64,000 bases of DNA. It comes from Chthonomonas calidirosea T49 (GTDB lineage Bacteria > Armatimonadota > Chthonomonadetes > Chthonomonadales > Chthonomonadaceae). Shown here piece after piece: positions 7,917 through 16,322 of this stretch. The position numbers and the translations under genes are program-made. Within the stretch, counting starts at the first letter, position 1; every line of letters starts with the position of its first letter. The notes beneath the pieces were generated by a model that was not told the origin of the DNA, made no database searches, and saw nothing but the letters and a program-made list of their open reading frames with translations. The DNA lies in NCBI RefSeq assembly GCF_000427095.1, contig NC_021487.1, forward strand, positions 2,713,241 through 2,777,240, written 5' to 3'.

Positions 7917-8662
7917 AACGTTTCGTTCTTTTGTTTGTCGCTCTGTTCGTGCTGAGCGGTCCTGCACTAAAGGCTCAGGAAACACCGACCAAGAAGTTTA
8001 TTCCCCCGCACGGCCCAACACGCCCTGTGCCGCCGCCTCGCAACGCCATTGTGTTGTTCGATGGAAAGAACACGGATGCTTGGACTCAGCTAGATGGCAG
8101 TCCAGTGAAATGGGATTTAAGCGATGGCGTACTCACCGTGAAGCCTGGAACGGGCAACATCATCACCAAGCAGAAGTTCGGCGACTATCGCCTGCATGTG
8201 GAGTTTCGGATTCCCTATATGCCGGACGCACATGGCCAGGCACGGGGCAATAGCGGTGTCTATAATCATGGCCTCTATGAGGTACAAATTCTCGATTCGG
8301 TGAACAATCCTACCTACTTTGCGGGAGGATGTGGTGCCATCTACGGCCAGCGCGACCCCGATGAGAATGCGGCGCTGCCACCGGGACAGTGGCAGTCGTA
8401 CGACATTATTTTTCGGGCTCCTCGTTTCGACGCCAATGGTAACCTCATCGAAAAGCCACGAATCACCGTAATATGGAATGGGGTTAAGGTGCACGATAAC
8501 GTGGAGATACAAGGCCCTACCACCGCAAGCCTGCCCGGGCCTATGGTAGCCACCGGGCCCATTATGCTGCAAGACCATGGCTGCCCAGTGAGTTTTCGGG
8601 ACATATGGATCGTGCCCCTAAAAAATGCCCTGCCGAACCCGCCTAAAAAGGCGGACAAATAA
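7913..8662 (+). CDS. Secreted DUF1080-type (3-keto-disaccharide hydrolase-like) protein
   Basis: A 249-residue secreted protein, signal peptide to about residue 21 (LSGPALKAQ). It matches the DUF1080 jelly-roll family: NAIVLFDGKNTDAWTQLDG near 45, a beta sandwich with FGDYRLHVEFRIPYMP, GNSGVYNHGLYEVQILDS, and a C-terminal strand ending CPVSFRDIWIVPL. Family members act on 3-keto-glycosides or bind related sugars. The four-base overlap (ATGA) with the GHL10-like gene suggests both act on the same extracellular carbohydrate. Confidence 0.85.
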   Translation: MKRFVLLFVALFVLSGPALKAQETPTKKFIPPHGPTRPVPPPRNAIVLFDGKNTDAWTQLDGSPVKWDLSDGVLTVKPGTGNIITKQKFGDYRLHVEFRIPYMPDAHGQARGNSGVYNHGLYEVQILDSVNNPTYFAGGCGAIYGQRDPDENAALPPGQWQSYDIIFRAPRFDANGNLIEKPRITVIWNGVKVHDNVEIQGPTTASLPGPMVATGPIMLQDHGCPVSFRDIWIVPLKNALPNPPKKADK

Positions 8663-8697
8663 GGGAGCGAAACGCTCGCCTAGGAGATATAAAAAAG

Positions 8698-9561
8698 ATG
8701 TTGCGTCGTCTGTATTTTGGAATCGCGCTTTTAGGTTTGTGTCTCAGTTATCAGAGAGCTTGGGGAGCCGGCATCGCCTGGTCGCACTCCCTTAAGAGCG
8801 CATTGATAAAAGCGCGCAGCGAACACAGGTTAGTGATGCTAGATATCTATACGGACTGGTGCTATTGGTGCAAACGCCTCGATAGCGATGTCTACCCCCA
8901 ATCGGTTGTGGTGCAGGCTGCTCGGCAGGTGATCCCGGTGAAGTTGAATGCTGAGACCACCAAAGAGGGACGTGCGGCTGCCGAGCGTTATGAGGTGACA
9001 GGTTATCCAACGGTGCTTTTTCTAGATGGTCAAGGCCAAGTTGTTGGGCGCATTGGAGGGTATGAACCGGCTCCGAACTTTGCTGCGGATGTGGATCATA
9101 TCGTTGCAGAGTATCGGCAGCTCCCTGGTTTGGAGAGCTATGTGCGCTCTCATCCCAACGATGGAGCAGCGGCCCTTCGGCTGTTACATATCTATGTAGA
9201 GGCCGGGCGGCTTAGCGCCGTGGAACCGCTGATCGCCAGGATTCGGCGCGTAGACCCTAGCGGATCGAAAAATCTGTTGGCGGAGGCACTGCTTCTGGGT
9301 GGATCGGCCTACATTCATGCGGGCAACGTCAGCCGCGCCGCTGCCGATTTTAAAGAGGCGGCTCAAAAAACTCGTATCCCCGATATGCAGGCTGAAGCTC
9401 ACATGTATCTTGCGATGCTTTATGCCGCTCAGAACCAACTCACCCCTGCCACTACTCAGCTTAAGGCGGTTTTGGCTATTCGAGGCTGCTCCGCGCAGAT
9501 GCATCAAGCGGCTCAGCAGATGCTATCTCAAATTCAGGCCGCTCAGTTACAAACCCATTAA
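8698..9561 (+). CDS. Secreted thioredoxin-like protein with TPR-like tail
   Basis: A 287-residue exported protein, signal peptide to about residue 23. The N-terminal thioredoxin fold has the redox pair Cys55/Cys58 in TDWCYWCKRLD and the cis-Pro loop GYPTVLFLDGQGQVVG. The C-terminal half is helical, with TPR-like repeats (AAADFKEAAQKT, AEAHMYLAMLYAAQNQL). It is probably a periplasmic reductase or disulfide-exchange protein. It follows the DUF1080 gene by 35 bases and ends before a terminator, so it is likely the last gene of the run starting at 4832. Confidence 0.8.
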   Translation: MLRRLYFGIALLGLCLSYQRAWGAGIAWSHSLKSALIKARSEHRLVMLDIYTDWCYWCKRLDSDVYPQSVVVQAARQVIPVKLNAETTKEGRAAAERYEVTGYPTVLFLDGQGQVVGRIGGYEPAPNFAADVDHIVAEYRQLPGLESYVRSHPNDGAAALRLLHIYVEAGRLSAVEPLIARIRRVDPSGSKNLLAEALLLGGSAYIHAGNVSRAAADFKEAAQKTRIPDMQAEAHMYLAMLYAAQNQLTPATTQLKAVLAIRGCSAQMHQAAQQMLSQIQAAQLQTH

Positions 9562-9665
9562 AAAGGCGTCCGCGCCTGCCATAGCGAATCGTAAGATTTC
9601 CTAAAAAGACTCCCTTCGGCCTTAATGGGCGTTGGTCATTAGTCGTGCATGCCCCCTTAGGTTTT

Positions 9666-9697
9666 GTCCTCCAGGGGCCCTTTGGAAGGACTTTTTT
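9666..9697 (+). terminator. Terminator after the thioredoxin-like gene
   Basis: An imperfect stem (GTCCT..CCA..GGG against CCC..TGG..AGGAC) is followed by six T residues at 9692-9697. It lies about 100 bases past the stop. Confidence 0.65.
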
Positions 9698-9803
9698 GCG
9701 TTCATGACTCCTACGCCAAATAGGAGACCCTCTTTCTAAGACAATCTATTCTCCCTCTAACACTACCTTGCCATGTTTTCACTTAAAACAAAGTTCATCA
9801 AAT

Positions 9804-9858
9804 TTTAATCTTCTCTTAACACTCGCTTAATCCCCTCTTAACATGGCTTTGGCATAAT
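9804..9858 (+). promoter_or_regulatory. Phased-repeat (Pho-box-like) promoter of the prepilin-like gene
   Basis: Four 8-base repeats start at exact 11-base intervals: TTTAATCT (9804), CTTAACAC (9815), CTTAATCC (9826) and CTTAACAT (9837). After the last repeat come eight bases and then a -10-like CATAAT (9853-9858); there is no -35, the usual layout when a PhoB/OmpR-family activator replaces it. The repeats resemble the cyanobacterial Pho box (8-bp repeats with 3-bp gaps). A second site with the same geometry precedes the ferritin-like gene at 46503. The rest of the gap 9562-9970 holds a terminator and nothing else recognised. Confidence 0.6.
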
Positions 9859-9970
9859 GGCGTTCGAGGAGTAAGGATGACAACGCACAGATTTGAAGGC
9901 TCCTCATAGCTAACGGATGCCCAGCCTGGCATACAGATCAAAAAATTTCGTCTCAAAGGAGATCGATTCT

Positions 9971-10906
9971 ATGAAGCGTCACACTCGAAGCGGTTTTACG
10001 CTCATTGAGTTGCTTGTTGTTATCGCGATAATAGCGATACTGGCAGCGATTCTTTTCCCCGTGTTTGCGCAGGCGCGTGAAAAAGCGCGCGCCATCTCCT
10101 GCTTGTCCAACCTCAAGCAGATCGGTTTAGCGACCGGCATGTACGTTCAAGACTATGATGAGTTTTTCTATCCGCACCGGTGGAACTCGGGGCCGGATAG
10201 CAACCCGTTCCTTCAGGACCCTGTGGGCAACGCCACCATTAGCGGTGCCGCCCGCAACAAAACCTTCTGGATCAGCCTGCTTTACCCCTATGCCAAAAAC
10301 TACGACCTTTGGAAGTGTCCCTCCGCGCCCAATGCCTTCGTGAAGTGGAACACGGATGGCGCACAATGCGGTGGCTCCGCTAACAACACGGCGGTCGGTT
10401 GTGGTGGCGTGGGATATGGAGGGCAGGACAGCTATGGGCACAACGACGCCTGGATGAGCCCTGCCGGCAACTATGCGACGCTTTATGGTGGGGCCGTTGC
10501 CGTGGTGGCGGATGCTGCTGTCCCGCGTGTGGCCTCTACGGTGCTTGTCGTGGATGCTTCTTACTACGGCGCTGTGCCCGATGTCTGTAACGAGTCTGGG
10601 CTTTGGCAGGCAAATAAGGCCAACGGAAACGAGTGCAACTATGTGACCGGACAGGGAGCCTTCTACGGGCACTACTGGAAGAACATCGGTAATGCGCGTT
10701 GGAGCTGGACAGGCGGCGAGGCCGGACCTTACGGCGGTGCCGCAGGCGTGCAGAAGGCCCTTAACGACGGCCCCTCGCGCCACAACGGCATAATGAACGT
10801 GCAGTTTGTGGACGGTCATGCCAAGGCTATCCCCTATAAGGAGCTTATCGGTGATGTCTGTCTGTGGACAACCGATGCCGATGGCCCGCACCCGGCCTGC
10901 CAGTAG
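9971..10906 (+). CDS. Type IV prepilin-like (DUF1559/H-X9-DG type) protein
   Basis: A 311-residue protein whose N-terminus is a class III prepilin signal: a basic leader, cleavage after Gly8 in RSGFTLIE, then a hydrophobic helix to about residue 32. The segment [18 protein letters not shown] and the C-terminal FVDGHAKAI near residue 290 are typical of the DUF1559/H-X9-DG family, expanded in Planctomycetes and Armatimonadota. The mature part is rich in Gly, Asn, Trp and Tyr and probably makes a pseudopilin or surface protein. ATG at 9971 has AAAGGAG nine bases upstream. A PilB-type ATPase is encoded at 31454. Confidence 0.9.
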   Translation: MKRHTRSGFTLIELLVVIAIIAILAAILFPVFAQAREKARAISCLSNLKQIGLATGMYVQDYDEFFYPHRWNSGPDSNPFLQDPVGNATISGAARNKTFWISLLYPYAKNYDLWKCPSAPNAFVKWNTDGAQCGGSANNTAVGCGGVGYGGQDSYGHNDAWMSPAGNYATLYGGAVAVVADAAVPRVASTVLVVDASYYGAVPDVCNESGLWQANKANGNECNYVTGQGAFYGHYWKNIGNARWSWTGGEAGPYGGAAGVQKALNDGPSRHNGIMNVQFVDGHAKAIPYKELIGDVCLWTTDADGPHPACQ

Positions 10907-10932
10907 TCCTTAGCTGGCTTTAAACGAAAATC

Positions 10933-10961
10933 GAGGGGGCACGTTGGAGACGTGCCCCCTC
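10933..10961. terminator. Terminator between convergent prepilin and ClC genes
   Basis: A 12-bp perfect stem GAGGGGGCACGT / ACGTGCCCCCTC with loop TGGAG, followed by a pyrimidine tract. It could serve both strands. Confidence 0.8.
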
Positions 10962-10987
10962 TTCCTCCATGGCAGGGAAGGAAGCTG

Positions 10988-12874
10988 TTAAGCGGAAGGA
11001 GGACGGGCGCCGCTTTTTAGTGGAGGGCCGCTGCGTGATCCACGATACGCTCTCCACCAGCCGGGCTGAATCTGCTGCTCTTCCTGAAACCTAAGGAAAC
11101 GCGCCTTTAACACCTCCGCGCGGCCAAGATAGCCCACAAGCTGCTGCGGGTCTTTCCGTTTGACCACCGGAAGGCGACCGATATCGTGGAGAAGCATCTT
11201 CTCCATGGCTTCGTAGACGGTCTCGTCCTCATAGGTCACAACGAGGTTTCTGCTGCAGACATCGAGGACGGTGAGGTTTTCATCGTCTGGGTGTTGCTCT
11301 AAAGCGCGCAGAATGTCGCCACGAGTCACTATCCCCGCCAACTTTCCCTCTGCGTCCACAACAAGAAGGGCACGATGCTTATGCAGCTGAGGATCGGTCA
11401 AGGTGCCTATCTCTTTGGCAAGTTCCGCAAGCTTTTTCTTAGCGGGTACTACGCCTGGAGTCCGATCCATCACCTCGTCAACCTTTACCTGTTGCAGCAC
11501 GTCGGCCTCGTACTCTTGGGGGATGGTTAGACCACGTCGCGCCAGCTTCTCGGTCATGATGGTGGTCTCACGTAGGAAGAGAAGAACGACTCCATCGGCG
11601 ATGGCGCTGACGATCATGAGGGGAAGGAGTGAGCCGTAGTTGCGGGTGATCTCGAAGCCAAACAGAATAAAGGCGAAGGTGGAGCGGGAGGCCGCGCCGA
11701 AGATGGCCGCCATGCTCGCCACCGCAAAGGCGCCAGGAGAAAGGGAGGCCGCAGGGCAGAGATGGTTCATTCCTATAGCGTAGAGCGCACCTAACGCCCC
11801 GCCCGACATCAGCATCGGGGCAAGAAGACCCCCAGAGGTCTCCGAGCCTAGAGAGATAAGCAGTGCCAGGCTCTTGAAGATAAGAATGGTAAGGAGGACA
11901 GCGACGGGAAGTTGGTTGTTAAGAATGGCGGTTATGTTCCCGTAGCCTACCCCCAAAACGCGAGGGGCGAATAGGCCGATGACTCCTAAGATAAGCCCAC
12001 CAATGGCCGGTTTCCAAACATCGTCTACACGCAGGTGGTCGAAGAGGTCTTCAAACCAGTAGAGAGCCCGCGTATAGCCGATGGCGGCAAGCCCGCAGAT
12101 AGGGCCGAGAAGAATGTAGAAGGGAAGATCGTGAAAAATGTTGAAGTGGATAGGCCCGACTTTGAAGAGCAGCCCAGTGCCTAGCAGTTGATAGCGCACA
12201 ATAGTGGCGATAGCGCTAGCAACCGTGACGGGAATGAAGGAACGCGGTTTAAACTCAAAAAGTAGCAGCTCAATAGCAAGGATGACCGCCGCAATGGGGG
12301 TACTGAAGATGGCCGCCATACCAGCAGCAGCCCCGCAGGCAAGCAAAACCTTGCGTTCAGCGGGGGTCGTGTCTATCAGCTGCCCTACCAACGAGCCTAC
12401 GGCCCCGCCGGTTTGAATGATCGGCCCTTCGGCGCCGAAGGGGCCTCCGGTTCCAATGGCGATGGCTGCTGAGAGGGGCTTCAAGATGGCCACTTGCGCC
12501 TCAACCTTACTGTGGCTGGTGACGACAGCCTCCATTGCTTCAGGGATACCGTGTCCTTTGATCTTGGGCGTGCCGTACTTGGCCATCAGCCCTACGATAA
12601 GCCCGCCGATAGCAGGAACGAGAACAAGCCACGGTCCCAAAGGGTTAGAGGTGATGTTGGGCAACGTGAAGGCCACTTTATGATAGAAAACGACATTGGT
12701 GAGCAGAGAGATCAGATCGTAGAGAAGGTAGGCAACAAAGGCTGCTAACACGCCGATAATGACGGCGAGTGCCGTGATCGTCCAGAGTCGAAAACCGCGT
12801 TTTTGAGGCGTATGCGTCCTGTCGGCATCAGGAGTTATCGGCGCCAAGCCATTACTAGCTGATCGATCCTGCAT
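10988..12874 (-). CDS. ClC-family chloride channel or antiporter with CBS pair
   Basis: About 628 residues. The membrane domain has the three ClC selectivity signatures: KGHGIPEAM, GPFGAEGPIIQ (the Glu is the usual gate) and GGLLAPMLMSG. Two cytosolic CBS domains follow (VMDRTPGVVPAKKKLAEL and VCSRNLVVTYEDETVYEA), which usually bind nucleotides. The start at 12874 is preferred because GAGGG precedes it and because the TATAAT -10 (12915-12920) lies on top of the alternative start at 12913. A 13-bp palindrome in the promoter and a divergent MarR gene suggest repression by that regulator. Channel versus H+/Cl- exchange cannot be settled here. Confidence 0.9.
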   Translation of the reverse strand: MQDRSASNGLAPITPDADRTHTPQKRGFRLWTITALAVIIGVLAAFVAYLLYDLISLLTNVVFYHKVAFTLPNITSNPLGPWLVLVPAIGGLIVGLMAKYGTPKIKGHGIPEAMEAVVTSHSKVEAQVAILKPLSAAIAIGTGGPFGAEGPIIQTGGAVGSLVGQLIDTTPAERKVLLACGAAAGMAAIFSTPIAAVILAIELLLFEFKPRSFIPVTVASAIATIVRYQLLGTGLLFKVGPIHFNIFHDLPFYILLGPICGLAAIGYTRALYWFEDLFDHLRVDDVWKPAIGGLILGVIGLFAPRVLGVGYGNITAILNNQLPVAVLLTILIFKSLALLISLGSETSGGLLAPMLMSGGALGALYAIGMNHLCPAASLSPGAFAVASMAAIFGAASRSTFAFILFGFEITRNYGSLLPLMIVSAIADGVVLLFLRETTIMTEKLARRGLTIPQEYEADVLQQVKVDEVMDRTPGVVPAKKKLAELAKEIGTLTDPQLHKHRALLVVDAEGKLAGIVTRGDILRALEQHPDDENLTVLDVCSRNLVVTYEDETVYEAMEKMLLHDIGRLPVVKRKDPQQLVGYLGRAEVLKARFLRFQEEQQIQPGWWRAYRGSRSGPPLKSGARPPSA

Positions 12875-12914
12875 CTTACCCTCTGTCGTTTTTGTGTGGT
12901 TTGTGCTTTTCAAT

Positions 12915-12952
12915 ATTATACCCTATTATGTCTTAATACGACATAATAGGGT
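12915..12952. promoter_or_regulatory. MarR-type palindromic operator over the ClC promoter
   Basis: Arms ACCCTATTATGTC (12920-12932) and GACATAATAGGGT (12940-12952) are perfect inverted repeats of 13 bp with a 7-base centre. On the reverse strand TATAAT (12915-12920) is the -10 of the ClC gene, so the palindrome fills the -10 to -35 interval. It lies between the ClC gene and the divergent MarR gene, the usual place for a MarR operator. Confidence 0.7.
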
Positions 12953-13052
12953 GTGGAAGCTGTGGAGTGGCCTGATCGGGTTTTTGGACTAGAATGGTCT
13001 GCTGATAACGCATTATAGGCGGACGTAATGAAAGAAGATAGTCGCATGGGGA

Positions 13053-13559
13053 ATGAGAAGGAAGATGAATCAGCATTCAGATCGCCTTTTTGAAGCCCTT
13101 GAGAAAGAGGACTACGAGACGCTCGCCTCTTTCCGGTATGCGCTGCGTCGTTTTTTGAAGTTCAGCGAGCAAGCTGCCGAGTCAAAGGGGTTGACGCCAC
13201 GTCAGCATCAGGCCTTACTCGCTATAAAGGGCTACCCAGGCCGTGACTATGTAACCAACGGCGAGCTGGCTGAAAGGTTGCAGATTCACCATCAGAGCGC
13301 TGTGGGGCTGGTCAATCGTTTACAGCGGATGGGGCTTGTAGAGAGGACTGCGGCCGAAGATGACCGACGAAAGAGCTATATACGGCTGACGCGCCAAGGT
13401 GCCGATATTCTCGAGCAACTTACCGCCGCCCACAAGCGCGAGCTCCTTGCGATTGCGTCTCATCTGGAGCAGCTCTTACGCCACCTTCAAAAAAGCCAAG
13501 AACCTCATTCCTCAGACGAGAATTTCCTAAAATGCGCGCGCGAAGACCGCCAACTTTAG
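13053..13559 (+). CDS. MarR-family transcriptional regulator
   Basis: A 168-residue winged-helix protein. The core LTPRQHQALLAIKGYPG, the recognition region TNGELAERLQIHHQSAVGLV and the wing VERTAAEDDRRKSYIRLTRQG (the DxR signature) are standard MarR. It is divergent from the ClC channel and probably binds the palindrome at 12920-12952, sensing a small ligand. Two closely spaced ATGs (13053, 13065) are possible starts and neither has a convincing ribosome site. The C-terminal tail after about residue 145 is not conserved family sequence. Confidence 0.87.
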   Translation: MRRKMNQHSDRLFEALEKEDYETLASFRYALRRFLKFSEQAAESKGLTPRQHQALLAIKGYPGRDYVTNGELAERLQIHHQSAVGLVNRLQRMGLVERTAAEDDRRKSYIRLTRQGADILEQLTAAHKRELLAIASHLEQLLRHLQKSQEPHSSDENFLKCAREDRQL

Positions 13560-13678
13560 TAGGGGCGTAGGTCTCTGCGCCCCATCGAAGGCAGATATGT
13601 CTGTCGCGCCAGAGCAAAGCCGCTGCCTATAGGTGTACGGTCGTTTCCCGAATCGCTGCGTTGAAACCTATGATTCGC

Positions 13679-14155
13679 TTAGGGATGAACCCATAAGGCG
13701 AGCGTAAGAAGGCCTAGCAGCATTTTTAGCAGATCAAGACCCGAGTAGACCTTATGGAGGCGGCCTATTTTGGCGAACCTCGGATCGGCTGGGTCGCGGT
13801 TAACGAGGTCTAGGCCGCGTGTTAGCGCCGACATGCGCGGTCTTACCCACACTAGTTGCACTGAGGCGGCCAGCCACATGGCGGCTACCGTTTCCATTGC
13901 ACTTTGCTCTAGAGGACGTACGCCCGCACGAAAATGGGGAAGCAGAAGGGCGTCGCTAAGCAACAAGATGGCTCCAGCGATCACCTCCAGTTTGTTAAGG
14001 GCGGCAAAGACACGTCTTCCAATCGCAACGACTTGGTTTCGGTTAACCTCCGGTACCCGAAAGCGAATGGGTGTTTCCACGAAGTCAATAACGACTAGGC
14101 CTCCAAGCCAAAGGGTTAAGGCCAGTTGACGCACGAACAGTAAGCTCCAAATCAT
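13679..14155 (-). CDS. DUF4149-like four-helix membrane protein
   Basis: About 158 residues with four hydrophobic segments. WLGGLVVIDFVETPIRF near the N-terminus and the helices around LNKLEVIAGAILLLSDALLL fit the DUF4149/TMEM205-like family. The ATG at 14155 follows GGAG and lies two bases after the stop of the DUF1858/DUF2249 gene, so both are probably one transcript. Function unknown. Confidence 0.7.
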   Translation of the reverse strand: MIWSLLFVRQLALTLWLGGLVVIDFVETPIRFRVPEVNRNQVVAIGRRVFAALNKLEVIAGAILLLSDALLLPHFRAGVRPLEQSAMETVAAMWLAASVQLVWVRPRMSALTRGLDLVNRDPADPRFAKIGRLHKVYSGLDLLKMLLGLLTLALWVHP

Positions 14156-14157
14156 CA

Positions 14158-14733
14158 CTATTTCTCCTTGCTTTGTGCTGGACGATAGAAGTAGGTAAAC
14201 CATTCATGCGGCGCTCTCTCTTCTGCCCAACTTGAGAAGCCAAACTTGAGGGCGAGGTCGCGCAAGGGGATCGGATCAAACGGATGGCGTATCAGCAGAA
14301 TCTGTTGCTTATCCTTCAATGCCACAAGCTGTTTTAGAATGGTGGGCAGGGGGTCTTCCTGGCGCTCATCGAAGGGCATGAGATCAAGAAATTGAATACG
14401 TGGGTCACTATCAGCTAGCTCAGCCAACTCTTGCGGCTTATGCGAAGGGTTCACTGGTTGAACCTCATGGGCCGCGTAGGGGAGGGTTTTGAGCTCCTCT
14501 ATAATCCACTGGGGATCTTCACCGGCAGCAACGTTAAGCGTATAGAGCATTCTCGCCAACGGCACGCCAGCTATGCGAGCGGCCTGCTCCACGGTGATGC
14601 GGTTCGTCATCGCTTTCCGAAGCACAGGATTCCGAAGTCGTTTAAACTCGGGGCTAAGCTCTACGACAACATCGAGCATGCCCTCGTAGAGTTCGAGCAC
14701 TTTCTTAATTTTCATATCGGGAGGCACTCGCAT
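14158..14733 (-). CDS. DUF1858/DUF2249 two-domain protein
   Basis: A 191-residue cytoplasmic protein. The N-terminal part (about 5-65: VLELYEGMLDVVVELSPEF, then MTNRITVEQAARIAGV) is DUF1858-like, a domain often linked to hybrid-cluster or redox/nitric-oxide proteins. The C-terminal part (about 110-185: FLDLMPFDERQEDPLPTIL, LIRHPFDPIPLRDLALKF) is DUF2249-like, related to the TusA/SirA fold. ATG at 14733 follows AAGGAGG; the ATG at 14754 lies upstream of that site. It is followed after two bases by the DUF4149 gene. A redox role is family-based inference only. Confidence 0.75.
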   Translation of the reverse strand: MRVPPDMKIKKVLELYEGMLDVVVELSPEFKRLRNPVLRKAMTNRITVEQAARIAGVPLARMLYTLNVAAGEDPQWIIEELKTLPYAAHEVQPVNPSHKPQELAELADSDPRIQFLDLMPFDERQEDPLPTILKQLVALKDKQQILLIRHPFDPIPLRDLALKFGFSSWAEERAPHEWFTYFYRPAQSKEK

Positions 14734-14990
14734 TTGCCTTTCCTCCTTTCTCAAAAAGATTATACCTCACATTTGGATATTTTTATCCATTATTGGTGAC
14801 GGCTCTTTGTGTTGCGATAGGAGCGAAAGTGGTAGACAGAGGGCGATATTGTAGGGGAGCGGATGTTCTGAGAAGCAGCAGGTAGAAACCGAACCTGGTT
14901 CGAAGCTTTAACCCTCAAAAGTCCTCAGATGGGGACTGGATCGGCTAAAATATGGAGAAGAATCTTTCAGTAAAAAGGAGCCGAACCTTC

Positions 14991-16322
14991 TTGGCCGTCG
15001 TTCAACCTTTTCGTGGGATACACTACGATCCGCAGCGGGTCAACCTTGCGGATGTCATCTCGCCGCCTTATGATGTGCTCTCTGCGGAGGATCAAGAAGA
15101 CCTCTATCGTAAACATCCCTATAACATCGTCCGACTCATTCTCAATAGGGAGGAGGTTGGGGACAACGAAGAGTTTAATCGCTATACACGAGCGGCCGCT
15201 TTTTTAGAAGATGCCCTACGGGCCGGGGTGCTTGTACAAGACGCACAGCCATGCCTCTACGCCTATCTTCAGCGATTTCCTCATCCTCTCCAATCTGGAC
15301 GAGTGTGTGAACGCTGGGCGTTGCTAGTTGCGCTCAAGCTTGAGCCTTACGAAAACGGCGTGGTGCTGCCTCATGAAGAGACTCACACGAAGGCCAAGGA
15401 GGATCGGCTTCGGTTAATGCGGGCTACGAAGGCCAATCCTGAGCCAATTTATGGGCTTTATGAGGATGCGGATGGTGCGATAAGTGCCCTTTTGCGGCAG
15501 GCTTTGCAGACGACTTCTCCCTTGTTAACAGCAGCTTTGCCCAGCCCTATTAACCCCGACATCCGTGAGGAGCATATTGTGTATGCCTGCGCCGCCCCCG
15601 ATCTCTTGGAGTCGTTTCAGGTGCAGTTCCATCAAAAGCGCGTCTGGATTGCAGATGGCCATCATCGCTATGAGACGGCTTTGAACTATCAACGAGAGCA
15701 GGGTGGGCCCTCTACGCCGCCAAGGCCGCACGATTTTATTCTTATGGGCCTAACCGCTTTTGAAGATTTGGGGTTGGTGGTGCTGCCCACACACCGATTG
15801 GTGAGAAACATCGCCTCGGAGCGGCTTGAATCGTTGGGGCTACTTTTGGAGCGACATTTTCATGTGTTTCCGATGGAGCTAGCAGCGGCGAGGGACTGGT
15901 TAAACGCGGGAGCGGAGACAGAGCGTAGATTCGTGGTGGTGTTGCCGAGCAAGGCGTATGGTTTACGGCCGCGTGAGGAGGTTTTGCCGGAAAGCATTCT
16001 CCCAGAAAGACATAGCGAGGCCTGGCGGCGTTTAGATGTAAGTCTGCTTCAGGTGCTGGTGCTTGATTGCACGTTAGGTATATCGTGGCACGACTTGGCG
16101 CACACGGAGGATGTTGCCTATACGCGCAATGAGGAGGAGGCGGTGCAGCTCGTGCAGTCGGGTGCTTTTCAGCTAGCGTGCTTGCTTCGCCCTCCACGGG
16201 TACAAGAGATACGCGATGTGGCAGCCGCCGGCGACAAAATGCCCCAAAAATCCACCTACTTTTATCCCAAGCTTTATAGCGGGTTGATCTTAAGATCGTT
16301 CCCCCTTGAGGAGAGAGAGTAA
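14991..16322 (+). CDS. DUF1015 family protein
   Basis: About 443 residues of the DUF1015 family, whose biochemical role is unknown. Typical segments are VQPFRGIHYDPQRVNLADVI (the family N-terminus), SPPYDVLSAEDQEDLY, HEETHTKAKEDRL, VWIADGHHRYETAL and the C-terminal GDKMPQKSTYFYPKL. The TTG at 14991 is chosen because AAAAAGGAG lies nine bases upstream and the protein then begins as other family members do; the in-frame ATG at 14952 directly abuts a probable -10 element (TAAAAT, 14946-14951). The stop overlaps the GH42 start by one base (TAATG). Confidence 0.87.
   Translation: MAVVQPFRGIHYDPQRVNLADVISPPYDVLSAEDQEDLYRKHPYNIVRLILNREEVGDNEEFNRYTRAAAFLEDALRAGVLVQDAQPCLYAYLQRFPHPLQSGRVCERWALLVALKLEPYENGVVLPHEETHTKAKEDRLRLMRATKANPEPIYGLYEDADGAISALLRQALQTTSPLLTAALPSPINPDIREEHIVYACAAPDLLESFQVQFHQKRVWIADGHHRYETALNYQREQGGPSTPPRPHDFILMGLTAFEDLGLVVLPTHRLVRNIASERLESLGLLLERHFHVFPMELAAARDWLNAGAETERRFVVVLPSKAYGLRPREEVLPESILPERHSEAWRRLDVSLLQVLVLDCTLGISWHDLAHTEDVAYTRNEEEAVQLVQSGAFQLACLLRPPRVQEIRDVAAAGDKMPQKSTYFYPKLYSGLILRSFPLEERE

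Noticed and set aside
10127-10891. Long open reverse frame (254 codons) opposite the prepilin-like gene
   Set aside because: It lies fully antisense to a well-supported gene, has no ribosome site or domain, and is explained by codon bias of the sense strand.
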